A stretch of DNA of 64,000 nucleotides from Paracoccus sigandri (GCF_003709565.1 NZ_QNRC01000015.1:1-64000); one strand, 5' to 3'. Positions 9,801 through 17,599 are shown, counted from the first letter of the stretch. A program made the numbers and translations. Notes: generated by a model not told the origin, from the sequence alone.

Positions 9801-10680
9801 GCTGCACCCGGCAATGCCCGATCCGCAGGTCGCTGCCGAACCAGGACACCACCAGCGACACCGAGCCGACATTCGGCAATTCCCGCCCCAGCACCTCCAT
9901 GGACACGGCGAAATCCGTCCCGCCCATCGGCGTGTTGAGATTGATCGAGCGGCTCTCGCCCAGGCCCAGATCCACCGTCACCGGCGTCGTCGCCAGCGAA
10001 TATTCGCCCGTTCCCGGTATCATCGCCACCGCCCGCACATCGGCGGGCAGGCCGGTCCCGTCCTGCGCCGGGCGCGTGACCTCGAAGCTCAGCTGCGGCA
10101 TCCGGTTGCCCCAGCGCTCCAGATGCAGGTCCTCCAGCACGACATAGGCGGTGCCGCGATAGGCGGGCGCGGCGGCCCCCTCCAGCGCCGCAATCGCCGG
10201 GTCGGGCATCTGCTCCTCGTCGCCCGGATAGACCCGCATGTTCAGGTCGCGCGCGGCGATCTCCTCGCCATCCGCCCAGACCCGGCCGACGCCCAGGATG
10301 CGCCCCTCGCACAGGGCCAGCGCGACCGACAGGCGATAGCTGATCTCGGTCACCGACGGCTGCGGCGCGCCCTTGCCGCCTCCGCCCTGCCGCCGCGCGA
10401 TCTCCTCCAGCGGCGAGGCCCAGATGACATGTCCCGGCAGCCGCATCTGCCCCCAGAGGCGCGGGATCGCCGTGCCCTCGCCCGCGCTCTGCAGGCGCAG
10501 CCGGTCGATGCGGCCGGTCTCGACCGCCTTCGCGCCGCCGCCCAGAAGCCGCTGGTCGATGGCCCGGCCGACCGTGGCGCCCACGGCACGGCCGATGACC
10601 GCGCCCGACAGGCCCAGGACGGCCCCGCCGAAACCGCCACCGATCGACGCGCCGACGGCGGAAAGCACTATCGTGGCCAT
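6796..10680 (-). CDS. GTA gp15, host-specificity / baseplate megatron protein
   Basis: A 1294-residue baseplate protein, the largest gene of the GTA. The N-terminus is a glycine-rich hydrophobic segment (AVGASIGGGFGGAVLGLSGAVIG) able to insert in membrane, followed by the tail-hub region, then a TIM-barrel glycosidase-like domain around residues 430-730 (IGYAADWSEYFGH, WADDNIDFIGIDNYMPLSDW, and VWFTEIGCAALDK, where the Glu sits at the usual catalytic position), then a phage-tail_3-type rift domain. It is thought to contact the recipient surface and open the envelope. Start fixed by AAGGAGG. It overlaps the DUF2793 gene and follows the peptidase gene by 22 nt. Confidence 0.95.
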   Translation of the reverse strand: MATIVLSAVGASIGGGFGGAVLGLSGAVIGRAVGATVGRAIDQRLLGGGAKAVETGRIDRLRLQSAGEGTAIPRLWGQMRLPGHVIWASPLEEIARRQGGGGKGAPQPSVTEISYRLSVALALCEGRILGVGRVWADGEEIAARDLNMRVYPGDEEQMPDPAIAALEGAAAPAYRGTAYVVLEDLHLERWGNRMPQLSFEVTRPAQDGTGLPADVRAVAMIPGTGEYSLATTPVTVDLGLGESRSINLNTPMGGTDFAVSMEVLGRELPNVGSVSLVVSWFGSDLRIGHCRVQPKVEHVAHDGAEMPWRAGGIGRAAAAEVAQVNGAPIYGGTPSDQSVIEGLRAIAASGRKAVFYPFILMEQLAGNGLPDPYGAEEQPVMPWRGRITTALASGQAGSSDGTAAAAAEVAAFFGTASAADFTRSGERVDYHGPAEWSYRRFILHYAHLCAAAGGIDAFLIGSEMIGMTQIRGAGNGYPAVAALRQLAADVRGILGPSVKIGYAADWSEYFGHHPGDGELFFHLDPLWADDNIDFIGIDNYMPLSDWRDGGDHLDAPWGRIDNHDYLLSNVAGGEGFDWFYASDADRDAQVRTPITDGAHDEAWVWRYKDLKSWWQNLHYDRPGGVRSQQATGWVPGSKPVWFTEIGCAALDKATNQPNKFLDAMSSESTLPWYSEGRRNDALQAAYVRAVVAHWDDPKNNPPMAGGGRMVDTARSHVWCWDARPYPAFPNRRDLWSDGPAWERGHWLNGRAGAVTLAACVRDICRAAGVGDVDVGGLSGVVRGYLLSGTESARSALQPLMLAHGFDAVEREGVLRFVMRDGLPVAAIGPQDLAVSAELGGFEATRSPDLQLSGRIRLSHVEAGADYAVSTAEVMLPDQDQQAVADSEFPMLLTRAEGRAIAERWLAEAQIARDTARFALPPSRADLGPGDVVAVDHGAGRAHLWRIDRAERAGATTIEAVRVEPGAYRPALSVEDDGPIRRYVPPMPVMPLFLDLPLMRGDEEPHAPWLAATAKPWPGSVAAHMSLEAEGGFEPNLALSRRAVIGRTETPLAAARPGVVDRGAPLRIRLKSDALSSATWRGMLAGANVLAIGDGSTANWELIQFQRAEPVGEELWEIRDRLRGQAGTDGIMPPSWPEGSLVVLMDGAPQQVKLPPSARGQERFWRIGPAMRAIDDASYRNRRTVIRGIGLRPYAPCHLRLEGARVSWIRRTRIGGDGWDGPDVPLGEARESYLLRLEQGGAVIHEAMTAAPELVLPGAVLDAARAGGAFTIAVAQLSQEFGAGPFVRREFDADE

Positions 10681-10702
10681 CGCGGCCTCCTTCTTCTGGA
10701 AT

Positions 10703-11128
10703 TCACGGAAATCGGAAACGCGCCGCGATGCGGGCCCGCCAGGGCGCGCTCAGCGGGCTTTCGACGACCCCGCGGCGACTATAGGCATGGATGAAGCCCG
10801 GCGCCGCGCCCGCCACGGACAGGACGCCCAGATGCTTGGCGACGGCCCCCTGCCGCATCCGGAACAGCAGCACCTGGCCCGGCGCCAGGGGCTCTTCCGC
10901 CACCGGCAGCAGATGCCGCAGGGCTGCGGCCATCAGCACCTCCTGCCCGCCGCATTCGCCCCAGTCGGGCGTATAGGCCGGCGGCGCCTCGGGTTCCGAC
11001 CCATATCGTGCGCGCCAGATGCCGCGGATCAGCCCCAGGCAATCCGCGCCCGCGCCGCAGCGGCTGGCCTGATGGACATAGGGCGTCCCGATCCAGCGCC
11101 GGGCGATGGCGACGACATCCTCAGCCAT
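10703..11128 (-). CDS. GTA gp14, NlpC/P60 cell-wall peptidase
   Basis: A 141-residue NlpC/P60 peptidase carried on the tail tip to cleave peptidoglycan cross-bridges during DNA delivery. The catalytic cysteine is in GADCLGLIRG and the histidine in AVAKHLGVLS, with the polar third residue in the following FIHAYS strand. The conserved IGTPYVHQAS start of the family is present. Its start overlaps the end of gp13, consistent with co-translation in the tail-tip block gp12-gp15. Confidence 0.94.
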   Translation of the reverse strand: MAEDVVAIARRWIGTPYVHQASRCGAGADCLGLIRGIWRARYGSEPEAPPAYTPDWGECGGQEVLMAAALRHLLPVAEEPLAPGQVLLFRMRQGAVAKHLGVLSVAGAAPGFIHAYSRRGVVESPLSAPWRARIAARFRFP

Positions 11129-11954
11129 GCCGCCCCCCGGCTTGCGGCGCCATCAGCCAGTCCTCGCCCGGAAGATGAGGAAACCCGCGGAAGTTCAGGA
11201 AATTGCTGAACTTCGCGCGGCAGGTCGCGGCACGCTTGTCGCAGCCGACCACCAGCCGCGCCATGTCCCCGGCCTCGGGCAGGATCGCCAGCGGCTCCCA
11301 CAGCTCGATCTCGCGCCGCCCGCCCGGCTGCGCCACGTCGTTCTTGACCGCCGATTTCAGCCCCTCGGCCGGGCCGCCCAGCATCAGCAGCAGGCCATGC
11401 TCGAACCAGCCCGCATCGAAGCCCGGAAAGCCGGCGAAGCGCAGCAGCCGGCCTTCCTCGCGGCTCTCCACGGCGATCTCGTGGTGGTGGTTCTCGGCGG
11501 TCAGCGCCAGCCCGCAGGCCCCATCCCCCAGGACGGCCGAGCAGCGCGGATGATAGACCCGCCCCTGCGGCGCGTTCAGCGCCTCGGTCAGCCCGCGCAG
11601 TTCCGCGCGAAAGGCGCCCGAGGCCCGCGTCACCTCTCCCAGCGTGCCGCGAAACACCAGCCGCCGCCGGGTCACGTCGCGCCAGTCCACCTCCCACAGG
11701 CGCAGTTCCGCCCCGTCCCAGCGCCCCGCCATCAGGTCGCGCTCGGTGATGGCATCGTCGCTCAGGGCACCCTCGGCCTCGGTATTGTCCACCGCAAGGC
11801 CGGTCCCCTGCATCAGCGCCCGCGCGCTCAGCCCGCTGTCGGGGCGAAAGCGCAGCCCCTCGAAATGCAGCGCCGCGTCGTGATCGGTAAAGCCCAGCCG
11901 CAAGCCGTCGCGGCGCAGGACCGACCAGGCGCGGGCAATCGTCGTGGTGGTCAT
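11121..11954 (-). CDS. GTA gp13, tail hub protein (DUF2163)
   Basis: A 277-residue DUF2163 / phage BR0599-type protein. The N-terminal half carries the DUF2163 fold (LRLGFTDHDAALHFEGLRF). The C-terminal half has four well-spaced cysteines, in YHPRCSAVLGDGACGLAL and VVGCDKRAATCRAKF, followed by the family motif NFLNFRGFPHLPGEDWL. I recall that the R. capsulatus GTA structure showed an iron-sulfur cluster in its hub protein; these four cysteines are the obvious ligands. It links the distal tail ring to the baseplate. Overlaps gp12 and gp14 by 4 and 8 nt. Confidence 0.93.
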   Translation of the reverse strand: MTTTTIARAWSVLRRDGLRLGFTDHDAALHFEGLRFRPDSGLSARALMQGTGLAVDNTEAEGALSDDAITERDLMAGRWDGAELRLWEVDWRDVTRRRLVFRGTLGEVTRASGAFRAELRGLTEALNAPQGRVYHPRCSAVLGDGACGLALTAENHHHEIAVESREEGRLLRFAGFPGFDAGWFEHGLLLMLGGPAEGLKSAVKNDVAQPGGRREIELWEPLAILPEAGDMARLVVGCDKRAATCRAKFSNFLNFRGFPHLPGEDWLMAPQAGGRHG

Positions 11955-12583
11955 ATCCGCACCTCCACAACCGGGATCTGCGGCATCTCCCCGGCCTGGA
12001 ACGAGGCCACCGAGACCGTGATCCGGTCCGTGTCGAAACGCACCGGCACGTCGAATTCGTAACCCGCCGTGACTGCCGCGCCGGGCTCGGGGGCCTCGTG
12101 GAAGGTGATCAGGCCGGTATCGTGGTCGACGACATAGTGATCCTCGAAGAACAGCTCGTCGCCGCCCACCCCGGCCCGGACCGAGCCCGCCACCGGCTTG
12201 GTGATCGGGCGCTGATAGCGCGACGGCCCCGAGGCATAGGCCTTGGTCAGCGCAAAGGTCACCGTCTGGCCGTCGCCCCGCGCGATCTCCTGGTCGTCGA
12301 AGACCGGATCGCGCGAGGGCGGGCTGCTTTTATAATCCGACCAGTCCTTCCAGCGAAACCCGTGCAGCTGCCCGGCCCGCGCCTCGAAGAACGCCACCAG
12401 CGCCGCCAGATCGTCCAGCGAGCGCAGCCCCATCCCCGCGTCATAGCGTCGCCGCGCATGGGCCCAGGGTGTGTTGCGCTCCTCGAAACCGTTCGACAGG
12501 GTGACGATCTCGGTCCGCCGCTCGGGCCCGCCGATCGAGCCGAAGGACAGGTTCGCGGGAAATCTTACCTCGTGAAACGCCAT
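11951..12583 (-). CDS. GTA gp12, distal tail protein (DUF2460)
   Basis: A 210-residue DUF2460 protein, recognised by the N-terminal FHEVRFPANLSFGSIGGPERRTEIVTL, the central HGFRWKDWSDYKS block and the C-terminal AGYEFDVPVRFDTDRITVS. Such proteins form the ring closing the tail tube next to the hub. It is separated from the tape measure gene by only 12 nt and overlaps gp13 (ATGA). Confidence 0.94.
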   Translation of the reverse strand: MAFHEVRFPANLSFGSIGGPERRTEIVTLSNGFEERNTPWAHARRRYDAGMGLRSLDDLAALVAFFEARAGQLHGFRWKDWSDYKSSPPSRDPVFDDQEIARGDGQTVTFALTKAYASGPSRYQRPITKPVAGSVRAGVGGDELFFEDHYVVDHDTGLITFHEAPEPGAAVTAGYEFDVPVRFDTDRITVSVASFQAGEMPQIPVVEVRI

Positions 12584-12595
12584 GCTCTTTCCCCT

Positions 12596-13252
12596 TCACG
12601 CATTACGATCGCCGCGCGACAGCACGCGGCCAAGCTGGGCGGCGATCTGCGACTGGCTGCGCTGGAAGCCCGCCACGTCGGGCGTGCTGACATTGATGGT
12701 GACATTGACCGGCCGCGCGCCCTGGCCCGAGGCCGCGACCCCCAGCCGTCCGTCGGCGCCGCGCTTCAGCGGCATGATCGCCTCGGGACCGGCCTCGCCC
12801 ATCAGCCCGGTGGCGCCGCGCATCGGGAAATGCGTGGGCTCGCTGACGACGCCGCCCCTGGCAAAGGGCATGACCCGCCCCTGCAGGAAGGCGCCGCCCT
12901 GCGCGAAGGGCAAGGCCCCCGACAGCATGGAGTTCAGCCCCCCGGCCAGCGTGCCCGCCACCGCCTGCCCCACCGGGCGCATGGCGATGGAATAGACCGT
13001 ATTCGCAATGGATTGCCCGATATTCTTCAAGGCATCCGACAGCTTCAGACCGTCGAAGATCAGCCCGTCGAAGGCCCGGCGCAATCCGCGCTCGATGCCG
13101 CCGCTCAGCGTGCCCACCTCGCGGCTGGTCAGGATCATCGACTGCCGTAGCCGCGCCAGTTCCGCCTCGAATTCGGCGGTGACGCGGCCATTGCCGGCCA
13201 TGTTCTCGTCCAGCCGGTCCAGGGCGTTTCCGAAACCGTCCTTGTTCGCCAT
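12596..13252 (-). CDS. GTA gp11, short tape-measure protein
   Basis: A 218-residue tail tape measure protein. An N-terminal coiled coil (LDENMAGNGRVTAEFEAELARLRQS) leads to a hydrophobic stretch and a C-terminal glycine-rich region with ALPFAQGGAFLQGRVMPFA, MRGATGLMGEAGPEAIMPL and VNVTINV, typical of phage tape measures. The short length, about a quarter of that of long-tailed phages, fits the short GTA tail. It lies between the small chaperone and the distal tail gene. Confidence 0.9.
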   Translation of the reverse strand: MANKDGFGNALDRLDENMAGNGRVTAEFEAELARLRQSMILTSREVGTLSGGIERGLRRAFDGLIFDGLKLSDALKNIGQSIANTVYSIAMRPVGQAVAGTLAGGLNSMLSGALPFAQGGAFLQGRVMPFARGGVVSEPTHFPMRGATGLMGEAGPEAIMPLKRGADGRLGVAASGQGARPVNVTINVSTPDVAGFQRSQSQIAAQLGRVLSRGDRNA

Positions 13253-13264
13253 GTCGCTTGTCCC

Positions 13265-13489
13265 TCACTCTGCCTCGGCCCCGCCCGGCCGCAACGGCCG
13301 GTCGGGATAGCGCGCCGCCAGTTCCGCCAGCCGCGCGCGGCTCATCTGGGCGCCCCCGGCCTCGACCCCCAGCATCAGCGCCAGCTCGGCCGGGGTCAGC
13401 GCCCAGAATTCGGCCGGGCGCAGCCCCAGCCCCCGGATCCCCGCGCGCATCAGCCCCGCCCAGTCCAGCCCGCGCGGGCCGTCCGTCAT
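13265..13489 (-). CDS. GTA gp10.1, small tail assembly chaperone
   Basis: A 74-residue protein of the GTA tail assembly chaperone type: LDWAGLMRAGIRGLGLRPAEFWALTPAELALMLG, where the FWALTPAEL motif marks the family, then a basic ARLAELAARYPDRP tail. It overlaps the gp10 stop (ATGA). In long-tailed phages two chaperones are often made by frameshifting; here they are two separate overlapping genes. It is easily missed because of its size. Confidence 0.88.
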   Translation of the reverse strand: MTDGPRGLDWAGLMRAGIRGLGLRPAEFWALTPAELALMLGVEAGGAQMSRARLAELAARYPDRPLRPGGAEAE

Positions 13490-13800
13490 GCCGCGCCCCG
13501 GAAGGCGCGCGCCAGCAATTCGGCCGCCGCCCGCGCGGCGGCACTTGCGCCGCCACCGATCTCGACCGTCAGCAGATCGCCCGCGCCGCCCTGCCAGCCG
13601 CCGCCGCGCAGCCCCGCGACCAGCACCGCCAGCACGTCGCGGCTGCGAAAGCGCCCGGCCTCGAAGCGCTCGATCAGCGCGATCATGCTCTCCTCCGCCA
13701 GCTCCTGCTCCAGCTCGGCCAGCGCGCCCAGGGTCAGCCGGGCGACGTGACGCTGGCCGTCCAGGACCAGCTCGACCTCGCCCCGATGCGGATTGGCCAT
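13486..13800 (-). CDS. GTA gp10, tail chaperone / tail assembly protein
   Basis: A 104-residue protein starting MANPHRGEVELVLDGQRHVARLTLGALAELEQ, the compact beta-hairpin plus helix of GTA gp10-type tail chaperones (GTA_gp10 family). The ATG overlapping the gp9 stop as TGATG is preferred to the GTG immediately before it. Together with gp10.1 it should guide tail tube polymerisation around the tape measure. Confidence 0.88.
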   Translation of the reverse strand: MANPHRGEVELVLDGQRHVARLTLGALAELEQELAEESMIALIERFEAGRFRSRDVLAVLVAGLRGGGWQGGAGDLLTVEIGGGASAAARAAAELLARAFRGAA

Positions 13801-14213
13801 CACAGCGCCACGAAGCTCAGCGCCCCGGCCGAGGCCAGCGACAGCTCATAGGTGGCCTCGCCGTTGTAGCTGCCCGAATATTCCAGCCCGGTGATCTGGA
13901 AGGGCCCCTCGATGGTGCCGAAATCGGGGATCACCACCTGGAAGCGCGGCACCTCGGCGTCGAAGAAGATCTGCCGCGCCCGCCCGTCGGTATCGGCGTC
14001 GCGAAACACCCCCGACCCCGAGATCGAGGCGCTGCGCACCCCCGCGCCGCCCAGCAATTCGCGCCAGCCACCGGCGCTTTCCAGGCTGGTCACATCCACC
14101 GTTTCGGCGTTGAAGGACAGCCGCGAGGCGCGCAGCCCCGCCACGGTCTCGAAGGCGCCGTCCCCGGTCATGTCCATCTTGATCAGCAGATCGCGTCCGT
14201 TCTGCACAGCCAT
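13800..14213 (-). CDS. GTA gp9, major tail tube protein
   Basis: A 137-residue tail tube subunit of the TP901-1 major tail family. Features are the N-terminal MAVQNGRDLLIKMDMTGDG, FETVAGLRASRLSFNAETVDVT and the closing EYSGSYNGEATYELSLASAG. The ATG is chosen over an upstream GTG because an AGGAG lies about 9 nt upstream. It follows gp8 by 12 nt and overlaps gp10. Confidence 0.93.
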   Translation of the reverse strand: MAVQNGRDLLIKMDMTGDGAFETVAGLRASRLSFNAETVDVTSLESAGGWRELLGGAGVRSASISGSGVFRDADTDGRARQIFFDAEVPRFQVVIPDFGTIEGPFQITGLEYSGSYNGEATYELSLASAGALSFVAL

Positions 14214-14225
14214 TGGTCCCACTCC

Positions 14226-14645
14226 TCAGCCAAGATCGATCCGCGCGCGAAAGGTCAGGTCGACCCGCCGCGCCGCGCTGTTTTCCACCCGCCGCGCCCG
14301 CGCGCGCAGGAACCACAGGCCCGCCAGATGCCCGCGATCCAAGACCAGCCCGCCGCCTTCCAGCGCATCGGCGACCGCCTGGGCCGCGGCCTTCACCGCG
14401 CCGAAGCCGCCGCTCTCGCTGGCGCCCGACAGCACCGAGACCACGAAATCATGCTGCGCGCCCGCCGCCGAGACATCGCCCGCATCGCGGACATCCTCGG
14501 GGCCAAGCGAGACATAGACCCCCTCGGGGGCCTCGACCGGCATGGCGTCGAAGATCGCGTCGCCCACCAGCCCGGCCAGCGTCGGATCGGCGCGCAGGTG
14601 CTGGTAGACCGCGCCCTGAAGCGCCATGGAAGCGGCACAGCTCAT
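14226..14645 (-). CDS. GTA gp8, tail terminator (DUF3168)
   Basis: A 139-residue DUF3168 protein that caps the head-proximal end of the tail. Motifs are ALQGAVYQHLRADPTLAGLV, IFDAMPVEAPEGVYVSLGPEDV and the conserved FVVSVLS strand, ending in LTFRARID. The ATG overlapping the gp7 stop is the correct start; upstream in-frame sequence is arginine-rich antisense-like noise lying over gp7. Confidence 0.92.
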   Translation of the reverse strand: MSCAASMALQGAVYQHLRADPTLAGLVGDAIFDAMPVEAPEGVYVSLGPEDVRDAGDVSAAGAQHDFVVSVLSGASESGGFGAVKAAAQAVADALEGGGLVLDRGHLAGLWFLRARARRVENSAARRVDLTFRARIDLG

Positions 14646-14980
14646 GCCAGGTCCTCCTCTCTTGCAAAGCAGGTCAGCCAGCGCCCCGAGGCGTCGCTTT
14701 CCGCCACCGCCTCGATCAGGAACAGCCGCCGCTCCAGCCGGAAGCGCTGGCCGGGCCGGGGCCTGCGCGGATCGCCGTCGGGCGCGCCGCGCAGGGTGAT
14801 GCGCCAGGTGACGACGCTTTGCGCGCCGACCTCGCCCTGCGTTTCGCGCCCGGAACCGGCCCGGACCTCGGCCCACAGAAAGCCCAGCCGCCGCCAGGTG
14901 ACGCGATAGCCGCCGATCCCGTCGCCCTCGCGGTCGGGATGTTCCAGCGCCAGCCGCAGGTTCAGCCGAGGCGCGCCCAT
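14642..14980 (-). CDS. GTA gp7, head-closure (stopper) protein
   Basis: A 112-residue phage head-tail joining protein. The short beta-barrel shows LRLALEHPDREGDGIGGY, FLWAEVRAGSGRE, VTWRITLRGAPDG and GQRFRLERRLFLIEAVAESD, the SPP1 gp16-like stopper pattern. The ATG overlaps the gp6 stop as TGATG. It closes the capsid after packaging and provides the surface to which the tail terminator binds. Confidence 0.92.
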   Translation of the reverse strand: MGAPRLNLRLALEHPDREGDGIGGYRVTWRRLGFLWAEVRAGSGRETQGEVGAQSVVTWRITLRGAPDGDPRRPRPGQRFRLERRLFLIEAVAESDASGRWLTCFAREEDLA

Positions 14981-15594
14981 CAGCGCAGCTCCCGGCCGCC
15001 GCGGCCCGCCAGGGTGCGCACCGCGCGCCATTTCTCGATCAGCGCGCTGACCCCGAAGGGCATCGCCGCGCGCGACCCCTCATAGCTGCGGTCCTCGTAA
15101 TAACGCGCCGCCAGCATCAGCACCGCCTGCGCCAGGTCCGCCGGAACATCGCCCCAGGAGGCGCCGAAACCGGCGGTGAACCGCAGGGTCACGAAGCCGC
15201 GCCGCGGCACATGGGGCAGGATCACCCCCCTGGGCAGGATCATCGGCCGCTGGCTGTCCGGCACCAGCCGCCAGCTGCTTTCGGGCAGCTGCGTCACCCG
15301 GCCCTCGCCATCGTCGATCTCGATCCCCTCGACCGACAGGACCGGCGCCAGCGGCAGGGACTGCCCCAGCCGGTCGCGCCAGTCGTCCAGCTGCATCCGG
15401 AAGCGCCGCACCAGCAGCACCTTGCCCGTCCGCGCCTCGATCGTGGCGATCGCGGCGCGCAGGAACCCGGCCAGGGCGGCCGTCTCGGCCGGGTCCTCGG
15501 CGATCCCGAACCCCGTGCCCAGCCGCAAATGATCGCGCAATGCGGCGACAGGCAGCGCCTCCGCCGCAGGCGCCGTTTCCTCGATCAGCATCAT
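14980..15594 (-). CDS. GTA gp6, head-tail adaptor
   Basis: A 204-residue head-tail connector of the gp6-like family: VAALRDHLRLGTGFGIAEDP, the helix LAGFLRAAIATIEARTGKVLL, the signature FTAGFGASWGDVPADLAQAV and LMLAARYYEDRS. The start is the first of two adjacent ATGs, placed by a GGAGGT about 8 nt upstream. A 191-nt gap separates it from the capsid gene, the longest inside the operon apart from the leader, and it contains a strong palindrome. Confidence 0.92.
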   Translation of the reverse strand: MMLIEETAPAAEALPVAALRDHLRLGTGFGIAEDPAETAALAGFLRAAIATIEARTGKVLLVRRFRMQLDDWRDRLGQSLPLAPVLSVEGIEIDDGEGRVTQLPESSWRLVPDSQRPMILPRGVILPHVPRRGFVTLRFTAGFGASWGDVPADLAQAVLMLAARYYEDRSYEGSRAAMPFGVSALIEKWRAVRTLAGRGGRELR

Positions 15595-15645
15595 CTCGCG
15601 AACCTCCCGTCCTGCCGTCCGCCACATCCACCTAGAAAGGCCGAA

Positions 15646-15661
15646 GGCCCCGCGCGGGGCC
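15646..15661. other. 16-bp perfect palindrome between capsid and adaptor genes
   Basis: GGCCCCGCGCGGGGCC is its own reverse complement. In the GTA sense it is followed by a second small hairpin (GGCC-TTC-GGCC) and TTTCT. It lies 125 nt after the capsid stop. It could be a partial terminator or a processing or stability hairpin that raises capsid mRNA over the downstream tail genes. The T-run is weak. Confidence 0.45.
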
Positions 15662-15785
15662 CCCGGATCACCAAGCCATCGGGGCGGGAACGCGCCCGCG
15701 CGCCAGCCATCAGCCGCGCGGACAGTTGCAAAGCCGGAACGACCGGCACCGCGCGCGTCCCCGCCCCTCGCCCGATCCCGAAGGG

Positions 15786-16949
15786 TCAGGCGAACTGCAG
15801 CAGCTTGACGGCGCGGAAATCGGTCACGCCGCCGCCGACGCGCTTGGTGGCATAGAACAGCACATGCGGCTTGGCGCTGAACGGATCGCGCAGCACCCGC
15901 AGGTCGGGGCGCTCGACGATCGTGTAGGCGGCGCGGAAATCGCCGAAGGCGATCGAGATGCTGTCGATGTCGACATCCGGCATGTCCTCGCTGATCAGCA
16001 CCGGATAGCCCAGCAGCTGCGCCGACTGGCCGGCATTCAGCGCGTCCGACCACAGGAAGCGGCCCTCGGCATCCTTCATCTTGCGCACCATCGCGGCGGT
16101 CTTCGAATTCATCACGAAGCTGGCATTGGCACGGTATTCGGCCCCCAGCGCATAGATCAGGTCGATCAGCGAATCCGCCGGCGCTTCTTCCGGGAAGCCG
16201 CCCATGGCCCCGGTCTGGACCACGCCGATCTGCCCGTCCGAGGCCGAACCCGCCGGGGCGGTCGGATAGGACAGGATGCCGCGCGGCTTGGCGACGCCGT
16301 CGCCGGTGACGAAGGCCGCGGCCTCGGCACGAGAGAACCTGTCCGCGATGCGCTCGGCCAGCCAGGCTTCCACGTCGAAGGCCGCGTCGTCCAGCAGCCG
16401 CTGGCTGGCCTTGGGCATGGCCGACAGTTCGTGGACCGGGATCGAGATCCGCTCGACGCCGCCCGCCGCGCCTTCCTCGGCATCGGCCTCGGTGGCCCAG
16501 CCCGCGCCCAGCTCGCCCTTGTCCACCAGGACCTCGTAGACCGAGCTTTCGACCGTCACCACATTCGCCAGCCGGCGCAGCGAGGCGCCCCCATGCAGCA
16601 CGCGCTGCACCGTCTCGGCCACCTGCGGCGCGGCCAGGAAGCCGCCGTCGCTGGCCACCGTCAGGCCCTTCTCCTCGATCACCAGGCCGCGCAGACCGTC
16701 ATCGTCGCCGCTGCGCAGATAGGCGTTGAAGGCCTTGCGATGCGGCACCTCGGTCTCGGCGACGGTGGACAGGGGCGCGCGGCCCCGGACGGCGGTCTTG
16801 CGATCAAGCATGTTCATACGCTCTTCCTGTGCTTGCAGCTTCATCTGAATATCCTCACGAAACCCCTTGAGTTCGCTGACGAACCCAAGCATTGCCCCCT
16901 TGAGATCGACGGACGTGCCGTCCGTGCCCGCGGGTTTCACCTCGGTCAT
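15786..16949 (-). CDS. GTA gp5, HK97-fold major capsid protein
   Basis: A 387-residue HK97-family capsid subunit. Residues 1 to about 60 are a charged coiled-coil delta region (LGFVSELKGFREDIQMKLQA), expected to be removed by the protease. The mature part starts near residue 90 (EVPHRKAFNAYLRSGDD) and shows LTVASDGGFLAAPQVAETV, SAMPKASQRLLDDAAFDVE, GDGVAKPRGIL, the P-loop-like PTAPAGSASDGQIG and the final VGGGVTDFRAVKLLQFA. The start MTEVKPAG has a GGAGAAGG site; upstream in-frame sequence overlaps the protease gene and is unlikely to be translated. Confidence 0.96.
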   Translation of the reverse strand: MTEVKPAGTDGTSVDLKGAMLGFVSELKGFREDIQMKLQAQEERMNMLDRKTAVRGRAPLSTVAETEVPHRKAFNAYLRSGDDDGLRGLVIEEKGLTVASDGGFLAAPQVAETVQRVLHGGASLRRLANVVTVESSVYEVLVDKGELGAGWATEADAEEGAAGGVERISIPVHELSAMPKASQRLLDDAAFDVEAWLAERIADRFSRAEAAAFVTGDGVAKPRGILSYPTAPAGSASDGQIGVVQTGAMGGFPEEAPADSLIDLIYALGAEYRANASFVMNSKTAAMVRKMKDAEGRFLWSDALNAGQSAQLLGYPVLISEDMPDVDIDSISIAFGDFRAAYTIVERPDLRVLRDPFSAKPHVLFYATKRVGGGVTDFRAVKLLQFA

Positions 16950-17065
16950 TGCCTTCTCCTCGTCGCGATGATCGGGGGACCCGCAGCAAAGGGCCGCCCC
17001 CGCCTTCCGGACCGCCGCCGGGCAACGGTCCGAATCCTCCGGGCGCGCGGCGCGCACCCGCAATC

Positions 17066-17596
17066 TCACCCTGCGCGCAGCGCTTCGGCCGCCGCCGCGA
17101 AGACCGCCGCCATCTCACGCAGGTCCTCGGCCTCCTTGCGGCCCACCCTGGCCTCGGGCAGCATCGGGAAGGTGACCAGCGACACCTCCCACAGCTCGAC
17201 CTCGGCCAGCGCGCGGCGCCCCTTGCGGTCGCGTTCCGCGCGGATCGTGCGATAGCCGATCGACAGCCCCTCGATCGCCCCGGCCCCGATCAGCGCCGCC
17301 GCCTCGCGGGCCTGCGCCACCTCGGGCAGCAGCCGGCCCTTGACCCACAGCCCCTTCTCGTCCTCGCGGATCTCGTCCCAGACGCCGATGGGCCGGGTCG
17401 GGTCGTGCTGCCACAGCATCCGCACCCTGTCGCCCTTGCCCGCCAGCCGTGCCAGGCTGGCCGCGAAGGCGCCCGGCAATACCGCGTCGCCCCCCTGGTC
17501 GGTCAGCCCGAACAGGCTGGCATAGCCCTCGATCACATGCCCCTCGGACAGGATCGGCGCCCCGCCCGCGAATTTCACCTCAAGTCCCGGAACCAT
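17066..17596 (-). CDS. GTA gp4, prohead protease
   Basis: A 176-residue HK97-type prohead protease (peptidase U35). Landmarks are HVIEGYASLFGLTDQGGDAV, the catalytic histidine region LWQHDPTRPIGVW and the catalytic serine in IEGLSIGYRTI. It should trim the capsid N-terminus and itself during head maturation. It lies just before the capsid gene, with 116 nt between them holding the capsid ribosome-binding site, and follows the small head protein by 3 nt. Confidence 0.95.
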   Translation of the reverse strand: MVPGLEVKFAGGAPILSEGHVIEGYASLFGLTDQGGDAVLPGAFAASLARLAGKGDRVRMLWQHDPTRPIGVWDEIREDEKGLWVKGRLLPEVAQAREAAALIGAGAIEGLSIGYRTIRAERDRKGRRALAEVELWEVSLVTFPMLPEARVGRKEAEDLREMAAVFAAAAEALRAG

Positions 17597-17599
17597 CCC

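Noticed and set aside
6247..10794. A very long open frame on the plus strand opposite GTA gp15
   Set aside because: It mirrors the codon structure of gp15 in a GC-rich genome, is full of Arg/Pro/Gln/His, has no domain and no ribosome-binding site. The minus-strand gp15 is clearly the gene.
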